Shown here one piece after another: positions 57,463 to 64,000 of a stretch of 64,000 nt of DNA (the stretch's first letter is position 1; every line of letters starts with the position of its first letter). The stretch is taken from positions 69,936 to 133,935 of the forward strand of contig JAEEQP010000002.1 in NCBI GenBank assembly GCA_016285355.1. Reading direction: 5' to 3'. The translations under genes and the position numbers were made by a program. Below the pieces are notes generated by a model. That model was not told where the DNA came from. It did no database searches and was given only the letters and a program-made list of their open reading frames with translations. The stretch comes from Bacteroidales bacterium (GTDB taxonomy: Bacteria > Bacteroidota > Bacteroidia > Bacteroidales > F082).

Positions 57463-57539
57463 CCTTCAATGAGTGCTGTTTTTGTGAAAAATCTCCCTCA
57501 ATGAGTGCTTTTTTTCAAAAAATCTCCCTCAATGAGGGA
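57463..57539. repeat. three-unit tandem repeat upstream of hutI
   Basis: The word (C)CCTCAATGAG recurs at 57,463, 57,495 and 57,526, spaced 31-32 bases, with T-run/A-run filler (GTGCTTTTTTTCAAAAAATC) between. The last unit reads CCCTCAATGAGGGA. The block resembles those upstream of the two ATPase genes in style, not in sequence. Apart from this, the palindromes and the promoter, the 57,299-57,616 gap holds nothing I can support. Confidence 0.75.
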
Positions 57540-57589
57540 TTATTTGTATTGGAAACCTATGATGTTTCCTCAAATCCAGTGAATTATTG

Positions 57590-57597
57590 TATTTTTG
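57590..57597 (+). promoter_or_regulatory. -7 box (TATTTTTG) of hutI
   Basis: TATTTTTG on the plus strand, 20 bases before ATG 57,617. It rules out the upstream in-frame start at 57,587. Confidence 0.6.
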
Positions 57598-57616
57598 CCG
57601 CAAATTTCTAGAAATT

Positions 57617-58858
57617 ATGCTCATCGTCAATATCAAGGAACTCGTCGGCATCGAGGAACAAGGCCGACTGCTGAAACGCGGCCCCGAAATGGCCGAAACG
57701 GGAAGGATCAAGGACGCCTTCCTATTGATTAAAGGAAAGAAAATCGCCGACTACGGTCCGATGGACTCGGAGGCTTGTAGGAAATATCTTGCTGAAAACC
57801 ATCGTGTTCACGATGTGAATGGCAGCGTGGTCATGCCTGCTTTTTGCGACTCGCACACGCATTTGGTCTACGCCAATTCGCGCGAGATGGAGTTTGTCGA
57901 TAAGATTCGCGGCTTCAGTTATGAGGAAATCGCGAAGAGGGGAGGAGGCATCCTCAACTCGGCCAAGGCAACGGCGGCGGCCTCAGAGGACGAACTTTAC
58001 GACATGGCGCAACAACGCCTTGACGAGGTGATGCGCATGGGCACAGGTGCCATTGAAATCAAAAGTGGTTATGGACTGACGACCGAGAGCGAATTGAAAC
58101 TCCTTCGCGTCATCCGCCGACTGAAGGAAAACTCGCCCTTGACCATCAAGTCGAACTTCCTTGGGGCACATGGCATCCCGATGGAATATCGTGGCCATCA
58201 GGAAGACTACGTGGATTTGGTCATCAACGAGATGATTCCGCTTGTGGCCGCCGAAGACCTTGCCGATTTCATCGACGTGTTCTGCGACCAAGGCTTCTTT
58301 ACTGTTGAGGACACCGAGCGCATCCTCATGGCAGGCATCAAATACGGCATGAGGCCTAAAATCCACGCTAACGAGATGGCCATTTCGGGCGGCGTGCAGG
58401 TGGGCGTGAAATACGGTGCTATCTCCGTCGACCACTTGGAACAGATGGGCGACGAGGAAATCGAGTGCCTGAAAGGCTCCGAGACCATGCCTACCGTCTT
58501 GCCGGGCTGTGCTTTCTTCCTTAACCTGCCGCTTTCGCCGGCACGCAAGATGATTGAAGCGGGTCTGCCAGTGGCTATGGCCTCCGACTTCAACCCTGGC
58601 ACTTCGCCGTCGGGCAATATGCAGCTTATCCTTTCGATGGCTTGCATCCGCTACCGCCTGACCCCCGAAGAGGCCCTGAACGCCACTACCTTGAACACGG
58701 CCTATGCCATGGGCGTGAGCGACGAGGTAGGTAGCATCACCAAGGGCAAACTCGCCAACCTCATCATCACCCAACCGATGACGCAGTTGGAGTTCATGCC
58801 GTATTATTATGGTGCCAACAAGGTGGCTAAAATGATTTTGAATGGAAAATTTGTTTAA
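57617..58858 (+). CDS. hutI: imidazolonepropionase
   Basis: A 413-residue cytoplasmic amidohydrolase that opens the ring of imidazolone-5-propionate to formiminoglutamate, the third step of histidine breakdown. Start MLIVNIKELVGIEEQ, fixed by the promoter. Family signs: the metal-binding VVMPAFCDSHTHLVYANSRE (His80, His82); RGGGILNSAKATAAAS; GAIEIKSGYGLTTESELK; KSNFLGAHGIP; and DVFCDQGFFTVEDT. Then come KIHANEMAISGGVQ and VDHLEQMGDEE with further metal ligands, and MASDFNPGTSPSGNMQL with the catalytic Asp. No other histidine-utilisation gene is in the window. The next three genes follow closely on the same strand (11, 6 and about 40 bases) and may be co-transcribed, without an obvious functional link. 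Confidence 0.95.
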   Translation: MLIVNIKELVGIEEQGRLLKRGPEMAETGRIKDAFLLIKGKKIADYGPMDSEACRKYLAENHRVHDVNGSVVMPAFCDSHTHLVYANSREMEFVDKIRGFSYEEIAKRGGGILNSAKATAAASEDELYDMAQQRLDEVMRMGTGAIEIKSGYGLTTESELKLLRVIRRLKENSPLTIKSNFLGAHGIPMEYRGHQEDYVDLVINEMIPLVAAEDLADFIDVFCDQGFFTVEDTERILMAGIKYGMRPKIHANEMAISGGVQVGVKYGAISVDHLEQMGDEEIECLKGSETMPTVLPGCAFFLNLPLSPARKMIEAGLPVAMASDFNPGTSPSGNMQLILSMACIRYRLTPEEALNATTLNTAYAMGVSDEVGSITKGKLANLIITQPMTQLEFMPYYYGANKVAKMILNGKFV

Positions 58859-58869
58859 ATTGTAAAGAT

Positions 58870-60390
58870 ATGAGATACAGTAAGTTATTTTTGGTTCTTT
58901 CTTTGGCGGCCATGCTGTTTGTCTCCTGCAAGAAAGACCACTTTGATACCAGCAATGTGCATGGTGTAAATGCTGAAGGTGAGATGCTGTTGCCCGTAGG
59001 CAAGGCTTCTTTCACTTTGACGAAATTGATGCAGCAGCTCAAAATTGATAGCGTGATTACCTGTTCCGAAGATGGAAACTTGTCCTACTGTTTCCATTAT
59101 GATGACTACGGAGCTGTAAAGGGGGATGAATTACTGAGATTCAAAGATTTGGAATATAGCCAGCATTTTTCTTATCCGAATCTTATACCGGAAACTCCGT
59201 TCCAAACGTACGATACAATGTTTCATTTAGAACAAACGATTGTGTTTGAGTCGGAAAACATCCAAGTGCTGGAAGCTGAGATGAGATCGGGACATTTTGA
59301 CATCACTTTGAATTCCAACATCGGTTTGGTGCAGCGAATTGTGCTTCATTCTTCTGACATTAAAGATGCTGAGGGCCATGATATGACGTTGGATTTCGAT
59401 TTCAATTCAGAAGATATTCAGTTTGACCTTGACGGATTGTATTATACCACGGATACGGCCAATATCCTTAACTTGGATTATGCCATTTATGTCAGGTTGG
59501 GGTCTGCTTCTGAACCTGAACTGTATTTCGATGTAGATGTTAAGGGACGCGACTTGGCTCTCAAGGAAATGAGCGGCTATGTGAATAAATACGGTTCAAA
59601 AAGCATCATTGATACTACAATGAACCTGTTCCCCGCCAACATTACAGGCGCGTTGGAAGTGCATGGCGCTCGTTTGACCCTCTCAGAGCGCAACACCTTC
59701 CTTTTGAGGGCACAATTGGATGTGGATACGGCTTGGATTATCGGTGATGACAACGTGCCCTACTCCATTTTTGGTCAGCAATCCCTGTCGGTCCCCATTC
59801 CTCCCCATGACAATTTTGTACAAATCTATGAAAGAGCCCTGAACGGCAAGATTTCGGCTAATGAAACCGGAATTTATACTTCTTCCAATTTTGTCGTGAA
59901 TCCTTCAGGCGTGTCCGATTTGGTCTCTGTGTCCGATACCTGTGTCATTGATATGATAATTGATACTGAAATTCCGTTTGACTTTACCGTCGACGATGTG
60001 CGTTATTATGACACGACCAATTTGGCGCTTTCGGGAATCAAAATGCCCGACCAAATTGAAAAGCTGACTTTGGAATTGTCCATATCCTCGACGCTTCCGT
60101 TGAATATGAACGCCCAATTCTTTACCTACGATTCTGAGACCGGAAAAATTACGGATACGCTTGTCGCTCAAGACAATTTGATTCGTGCTTCATTCGACGG
60201 ACAACCTACATTGGCCGAGGTGGCATTGGAAATTACAGGAGAAAAAGTGATCCGTTTCATGCAGTCAGACCGATTGATTTCGTGCTATGAGATAGATACG
60301 GATGCTCATGATGTGATGCTGAAAGGCCAGCAAGGCTTGGATATGTTTATGAAGGCCAAAGTGAAATACAATGGTAATGTCGAATTTTAA
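58870..60390 (+). CDS. large lipoprotein of unknown function
   Basis: A 506-residue lipoprotein (MRYSKLFLVLSLAAMLFVSC, then KKDHFDTS). The mature part is mostly beta strands with no low-complexity or enzymatic motif I can name. Segments such as LPVGKASFTLTKLMQQLK near the start and DVDVKGRDLALKEMSGYVNK in the middle suggest tandem beta-sandwich domains. It sits 11 bases after hutI and 6 bases before the DUF5723 gene. The same order, a large lipoprotein then a DUF5723 barrel-like protein, suggests an outer-membrane pair; that is inference. Confidence 0.7.
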   Translation: MRYSKLFLVLSLAAMLFVSCKKDHFDTSNVHGVNAEGEMLLPVGKASFTLTKLMQQLKIDSVITCSEDGNLSYCFHYDDYGAVKGDELLRFKDLEYSQHFSYPNLIPETPFQTYDTMFHLEQTIVFESENIQVLEAEMRSGHFDITLNSNIGLVQRIVLHSSDIKDAEGHDMTLDFDFNSEDIQFDLDGLYYTTDTANILNLDYAIYVRLGSASEPELYFDVDVKGRDLALKEMSGYVNKYGSKSIIDTTMNLFPANITGALEVHGARLTLSERNTFLLRAQLDVDTAWIIGDDNVPYSIFGQQSLSVPIPPHDNFVQIYERALNGKISANETGIYTSSNFVVNPSGVSDLVSVSDTCVIDMIIDTEIPFDFTVDDVRYYDTTNLALSGIKMPDQIEKLTLELSISSTLPLNMNAQFFTYDSETGKITDTLVAQDNLIRASFDGQPTLAEVALEITGEKVIRFMQSDRLISCYEIDTDAHDVMLKGQQGLDMFMKAKVKYNGNVEF

Positions 60391-60396
60391 AACAAG

Positions 60397-61809
60397 ATGA
60401 AAATGAAAAAGTTATATAGATTTGTAGCCGTTTTGGCTTCGGTGTTTGCTCTCGCTTCAGCCAACGCTCAACAGGTGTCTCCTGTCGATTTCATGCGGAT
60501 GAACCCTTATCAGATGAAAGCCAATCCTGCCACGGATTTGCCTTACGAGAGCGTCATGTCGATCTTCATCGGCGATATTGGCTATGACGTGCAGAACACA
60601 TCTTTTCGTTACGACAAACTTTTCGATTTCGATGCACAAGGTCGTCCTGCAACAATCAATCTGAGGCAGTTTGCCAATAGCCTGAAGGAGAAGAACTTTG
60701 TGGGTTTCGACGCAAATGTTGAACTTTTCACCCTGTATCGCCGCCTGAACAAAGGAATGCTTACTATTAATTATGGCATCAAGGCCCAAGGTGACGCGAG
60801 ATACAACGACGGCCTGTTTAAATTGCTGGGCTATGGCAATAGTGCCTATGTCGGCGAAGACAATCCCATCAAAGTCAACATGGATGTGAACACGCAGGCT
60901 TATCAGGAACTTGCGGCGGGTTATCAGATGAATATTACCGATCAGCTGTCGGTGGGAGGTCGCGCCAAGCTGTTGTTTGGCCTTGCCAATGTCACCACGA
61001 AAGCTTTTGATTTGCAGCTTTTCACGGACCCCGATTCCTACGCGCTCCGATTGAAGGAAAACATTGCCATGAAAGCAGCTATGCCCAATGCGATTTATGT
61101 GGATGAGACAGGCAAGCTGAGGACCGATGGGCCATTCAGCTTTGGCGAGTTGTTCCGCAATCCAGGCTTCGGCATTGATTTGGCTGCAGAGTATCGTTTT
61201 GATAATCAGTTTAGCGCAGTGGCTGCCATCCACGACTTGGGCTTCATCCATTGGGGAAAGAACGACATCAATGTGAAGGGCGAAGTGAAGGATATGGGAC
61301 AGTTTTATGACGATGGCGATTTCCTTTTCGACGGCTTGGATTGGCAACAGATACGGCTCATTTCTTCCGACTCGTCGTATCGTAAAGCCTTCTTTGATAC
61401 CATACAGCAGTGTCTCCGATTGGAATACACCCCTTTGGAGAAATACAATACAGCTCTGAATACCAATCTCTTGCTCAGAGGTAATTACGACCTTGACGAG
61501 CACAACCGTTTCAGTGTTCAGGTGCAGGGCCGTTTCCTCGGCAGTGGTTTCCGTCCCTCCTTGACGTTGGCCTACAACGGCAATTTCTTCCAGATGTTGG
61601 ATGTGTGCGCCACTTATACCATAATGCCTGGTAGTTATGACAACATTGGTTTGGGCATTTCTGGCAGATTGTTTAAAACATGTAACATCTACTTGACAAC
61701 CAGCAATGTCTTGGGACTATTCAAACCGTTGAATATGAGTGGGATGGGTGCTCGGATAGGCGTTGTGTTCACTTTGTGTCCGGAAGACAAGAATACGGAA
61801 TACGAATAA
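60397..61809 (+). CDS. DUF5723-type outer-membrane protein
   Basis: A 470-residue exported protein (signal peptide ending ASANAQ). The mature start QVSPVDFMRMNPYQMKANPA and the strand-rich body (GYQMNITDQLSVGGRAKLLF, GIDLAAEYRFDNQFSAVAAI, DLGFIHWGKN) fit the DUF5723 family of long outer-membrane beta-barrels in Bacteroidetes. An ATG two codons downstream (60,403) is an alternative start. Its 3' neighbour is the radical SAM gene. Function unknown. Confidence 0.8.
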   Translation: MKMKKLYRFVAVLASVFALASANAQQVSPVDFMRMNPYQMKANPATDLPYESVMSIFIGDIGYDVQNTSFRYDKLFDFDAQGRPATINLRQFANSLKEKNFVGFDANVELFTLYRRLNKGMLTINYGIKAQGDARYNDGLFKLLGYGNSAYVGEDNPIKVNMDVNTQAYQELAAGYQMNITDQLSVGGRAKLLFGLANVTTKAFDLQLFTDPDSYALRLKENIAMKAAMPNAIYVDETGKLRTDGPFSFGELFRNPGFGIDLAAEYRFDNQFSAVAAIHDLGFIHWGKNDINVKGEVKDMGQFYDDGDFLFDGLDWQQIRLISSDSSYRKAFFDTIQQCLRLEYTPLEKYNTALNTNLLLRGNYDLDEHNRFSVQVQGRFLGSGFRPSLTLAYNGNFFQMLDVCATYTIMPGSYDNIGLGISGRLFKTCNIYLTTSNVLGLFKPLNMSGMGARIGVVFTLCPEDKNTEYE

Positions 61810-61822
61810 TACTTTTACGAAA

Positions 61823-61843
61823 TCAGTGAGTTTTTATCACTGA
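61823..61843. promoter_or_regulatory. inverted repeat just before the radical SAM gene
   Basis: TCAGTGA-GTTTTTA-TCACTGA, a perfect 7-base-pair stem 6 bases before the ATG at 61,850 and after the DUF5723 stop. It would cover the ribosome-binding region, so it may limit translation or bind a regulator. Short enough to be chance. Confidence 0.35.
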
Positions 61844-61849
61844 GTGACT

Positions 61850-62458
61850 ATGATTAACGCAAGGATTTTTGGCATCAGTCGCCATCGCCTGACCACGGAC
61901 GGTGAGGGTGTCACTACACTTGTGGCGTTCAACGGCTGTCCTTTGCGCTGCAAGTTTTGTCTCAACAAGGCTTCATGGGAGGATGAAAAAGGTCGCCTTT
62001 ACACACCAGAGTTGCTTTTCGAGGAGGTCAAAATCGATCAGTTGTATTTCTTGGCCACGCATGGTGGTATCACCTTCGGCGGTGGAGAGCCTTTGCTGCA
62101 AGTGGCGTTCATCAAGGAGTTCCGCGAGCTTTGTGGAAATCAATGGCAAATCGTGGCCGAGACCAGCCTCAATGTGCCGTTTGAGAATGTAGAAACGCTT
62201 GATTCCGTTTTGGATGGCTACATCGTTGACATCAAGGACATAAACCCTGAAATCTACAAAGATTATACAGGAAAGGACAATGCTTTGGTGATAAGCAATT
62301 TGGGATGGCTGCTTAAAGGCGGCGACCCCAACCGTGTCATAGTGCGTGTGCCACATATTCCTGAGTTCAATACCGATGAGGATGTGAAGCGCAGTAAAGA
62401 CCAATTGGCCGCGATGGGTGTGAAAAACATTGACGAGTTCAATTATATAATAAGGTAA
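61850..62458 (+). CDS. radical SAM activating-enzyme-like protein
   Basis: A 202-residue protein. I start at MINARIFGISRHR (ATG 61,850); an in-frame GTG two codons upstream is also possible. The cluster motif is CPLRCKFC (CxxxCxxC) in LVAFNGCPLRCKFCLNKASW, which binds the 4Fe-4S cluster and S-adenosylmethionine. THGGITFGGGEPLLQ is the SAM-binding glycine motif of the pyruvate-formate-lyase-activating type, and VDGYIVDIKDINPEIYKDYT the substrate-side segment. Small members of this type activate glycyl radical enzymes or modify proteins. No glycyl radical enzyme is in the window, so the partner is unknown. Confidence 0.85.
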   Translation: MINARIFGISRHRLTTDGEGVTTLVAFNGCPLRCKFCLNKASWEDEKGRLYTPELLFEEVKIDQLYFLATHGGITFGGGEPLLQVAFIKEFRELCGNQWQIVAETSLNVPFENVETLDSVLDGYIVDIKDINPEIYKDYTGKDNALVISNLGWLLKGGDPNRVIVRVPHIPEFNTDEDVKRSKDQLAAMGVKNIDEFNYIIR

Positions 62459-62465
62459 AGAGGTC

Positions 62466-62535
62466 GGCCCTTCGACAGGCTCAGGGACTTTGGCTTTTGT
62501 GTGAGTTGAGGGTCCCTGAGCCCGTCGAAGGGCCC
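62466..62535. repeat. inverted pair of family A repeats between genes
   Basis: GGCCCTTCGACAGGCTCAGG (from 62,466) and the opposite-facing GGTCCCTGAGCCCGTCGAAG (from 62,511) can fold into a long hairpin with a loop of about 20 bases, right after the radical SAM stop. There is no T-run. It is the only family A copy in this window that lies between genes. Confidence 0.85.
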
Positions 62536-62582
62536 GATTTAAGAAAACTCACTTCAAACCTTGTTTTGTTCATAATAATTCC

Positions 62583-62590
62583 TATCTTTG
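62583..62590 (+). promoter_or_regulatory. -7 box (TATCTTTG) of the first TonB-like gene
   Basis: TATCTTTG on the plus strand, 26 bases before ATG 62,616. Confidence 0.6.
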
Positions 62591-62615
62591 CCACGTTAAA
62601 CAAAAAACTACTGAC

Positions 62616-63452
62616 ATGAAAAGAGGAAAACAAACCTGCAAAATCCTGAAGGAAATCCGCAAACAGATTGCAGCGGAGAACGACATTAAGCTGGTCATCG
62701 AGGAATGTACCTATCAAGGCGACTGCCTCGGCACTTGCCCGAAGTGTGAGGCCGAAGTGCTCTATCTGGAACGTGAATTAGAGAAACGCCAGCGTATGGG
62801 CAAGGCGGCCGTCGTTGCGGGACTTTCCTTAGGTTTGTTGGGCGCGAGCCAAGTGGCTTTGGCGCAGGAGCCGGACAGTTTGAACATGAATCAAAATAAT
62901 TTGGGGACGTTGCGAGGGGACATGACAATTGTTGAGTATGGAGCTATCCCTCTTTATCCTCCTCCAACTTTTCCCTACTGTCATGTGCTGACCCAAGAGG
63001 AGATAAGTAATGTGGCGATAAGCAAATTGCCTAAATCGGGCAATCTGATAGTGGTGGGTGGAAATTTGACATGTCCTGAAGAAGAATCTCTTTACAACAG
63101 GGAGTGGAAACCCCAGCCAGATACCTTGTTTGAAAAGACGAAGTGTCTTTATGCTCCAAAGTTTGAAGGCGGTGAGTCGATGCTTGTGGAGTTCCTCTCC
63201 CGAAACTTGGGCAAAAATGCTGATGGCAATGCCTATGGCGAAATGGAAGTTGCCTTCACGGTGGAGCCCAACGGCCATCTGTCGCACATTGATATAATAA
63301 AAGGTATCAATGAGCAACTGGATGCTCAAGTCGCGGCGCTGTTCAAGTTCATGGAATGGAAGCCCGCCATTTGGGAATTGAATTCGGGAGAGAAAATCCC
63401 GTTCGCCTGCCAATGCGTGCAGAAACTTCATTTTCCGATGATTACACATTGA
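62616..63452 (+). CDS. TonB-like protein with N-terminal cysteine module (copy 1)
   Basis: A 278-residue protein. An N-terminal cytoplasmic module has GKQTCKILKEIRKQIAAEND and then ECTYQGDCLGTCPKCEAEV, where four or five cysteines in a CxxxxxCxxxCxxC pattern look metal-binding. A coiled-coil-like LERELEKRQRMGK and one membrane helix (AAVVAGLSLGLLGASQVALA) follow. Past residue 85 the chain would be periplasmic. It ends with a TonB-type C-terminal domain (LYAPKFEGGESMLVEFLSRN, YGEMEVAFTVEPNGHLSHID, ALFKFMEWKPA). The proline-rich spacer of classical TonB is missing. Possibly an energy transducer or a sensor of metals or redox; inference. Confidence 0.78.
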   Translation: MKRGKQTCKILKEIRKQIAAENDIKLVIEECTYQGDCLGTCPKCEAEVLYLERELEKRQRMGKAAVVAGLSLGLLGASQVALAQEPDSLNMNQNNLGTLRGDMTIVEYGAIPLYPPPTFPYCHVLTQEEISNVAISKLPKSGNLIVVGGNLTCPEEESLYNREWKPQPDTLFEKTKCLYAPKFEGGESMLVEFLSRNLGKNADGNAYGEMEVAFTVEPNGHLSHIDIIKGINEQLDAQVAALFKFMEWKPAIWELNSGEKIPFACQCVQKLHFPMITH

Positions 63453-63521
63453 AAACGAAAGGCGAATTAATGAACAATTCGTGACAAATTGATGATAATT
63501 TATGTTTTAAAATAACACGTC

Positions 63522-64000
63522 ATGGCAAGAGGCAAACAAACCTGCAAAATCCTGAAAGAAATCCGCAAGCAGATTGCGGCAGAGAACGATATTAAGTTGG
63601 TCATCGAGGAATGCACCTACCACGGTGATTGCCTCGGCACATGCCCGAAATGCGAGGCTGAGGTGCGCTATCTGGAGCGCGAATTGGAGAAACGGCAGCG
63701 GATGGGCAAGGCGGCAGTTGTGGCAGGACTTTCCGTAGGTTTGCTGGGTGCAAGCCAAGTGGCTTTGGCGCAGCAGCCCGATACATTAAGGATGGACACC
63801 ATCCATAAAGAAGTGATTGAAGACGGCGAGCTTTTTGGGTGTATTGTGGAAACCATGCCTTCGTTCCGTGGCGGCCAGCAAAAGTTGTTTGAATTCATTG
63901 GAAACAATGTGGTCTATCCACAAGAAGCCATAGATGCAGGTGTAGAAGGCAGGGTCTTCGTTGAGTTTTATATTGAAAAAGATGGCTCTGTTACTGATGG
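63522..64000 (+). CDS. TonB-like protein with N-terminal cysteine module (copy 2), cut by window edge
   Basis: The first 159 codons of a tandem paralogue. It starts MARGKQTCKILKEIRKQIAA and keeps the cysteine module (ECTYHGDCLGTCPKCEAEV) and the helix (VAGLSVGLLGASQVALA) almost unchanged from copy 1. After the helix the sequences part: DTIHKEVIEDGELFGCIVET, then the TonB C-terminal start MPSFRGGQQKLFEFIGNNVV and YPQEAIDAGVEGRVFVEFYI. This is the closer match to the usual TonB C-terminal wording. It lies 70 bases after copy 1; the spacer shows no clear promoter. Confidence 0.8.
   Translation, partial: MARGKQTCKILKEIRKQIAAENDIKLVIEECTYHGDCLGTCPKCEAEVRYLERELEKRQRMGKAAVVAGLSVGLLGASQVALAQQPDTLRMDTIHKEVIEDGELFGCIVETMPSFRGGQQKLFEFIGNNVVYPQEAIDAGVEGRVFVEFYIEKDGSVTD

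Noticed and set aside
1..64000. Insertion sequences, prophage, rRNA or tRNA genes
   Set aside because: I found no transposase, integrase or phage structural gene and no tRNA- or rRNA-like sequence by eye. A tRNA scan could still change this.

Overview
The window looks like part of an uncultured, type IX secretion (T9SS)-positive Bacteroidales genome. Three things in the sequence point that way. Nearly every gene with a clear upstream region has the Bacteroidetes -7 box TAnnTTTG. Several giant secreted proteins end in T9SS C-terminal sorting domains (PNPT...GxYxxxL...K). Many families are ones usual in this order: C25 gingipain-type proteases, DUF3667, DUF5723, FISUMP-type surface proteins, and AAA ATPases with a nuclease-like tail. 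I see no rRNA, tRNA, CRISPR array or transposase.

Layout. 1-2,121: edge of a ParE-type toxin-antitoxin pair, then fructose-bisphosphate aldolase with a small membrane protein. 2,143-10,467: two tandem C25 proteases with T9SS tails. 10,559-18,823: a small protein with a PLGSG-type C-terminal tail and a 2,557-residue GLUG/leucine-rich-repeat surface protein. 18,824-19,672: a gene-poor stretch with duplicated promoter blocks and a probable tandem-motif structured RNA with its own promoter and terminator. 19,673-26,632: a third C25 protease, a DUF3667 membrane protein, a lipoprotein and an AAA ATPase. 26,798-39,622: a mosaic surface GH2 glycosidase, an ABC1/UbiB-family kinase-like protein and a beta-helix adhesin-like protein. 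39,766-51,175: S41 peptidase, beta-barrel protein, PruA, lipoprotein, an uncharacterised gene pair, a second ATPase, NlpC/P60 peptidase, PgpH, WbqC and thioredoxin. 51,362-57,298: FISUMP surface protein, a damaged YafQ-type toxin with its antitoxin, and an operon of a second PLGSG-tailed protein with a lipoprotein carrying two gingipain-type adhesin domains. 57,617-64,000: HutI, lipoprotein, DUF5723 protein, radical SAM activase, and two tandem TonB-like proteins.

How it fits together. Much of the window is devoted to cell-surface protein degradation, glycan cleavage and adhesion, mostly exported by a T9SS encoded elsewhere. Housekeeping genes (aldolase, PruA, HutI, PgpH) are interspersed. 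The most unusual signal is at the DNA and RNA level. Several families of short palindromic repeats lie between genes, where some act as terminators, and also in frame inside exported proteins, at homologous positions in paralogues. The two AAA ATPase genes each have their own distinctive repeat block upstream. A compact tandem RNA motif with compensatory base changes lies upstream of and divergent from the largest gene.

All calls come from reading the sequence alone. No database search or folding program was run, and family names are from recognition of motifs.
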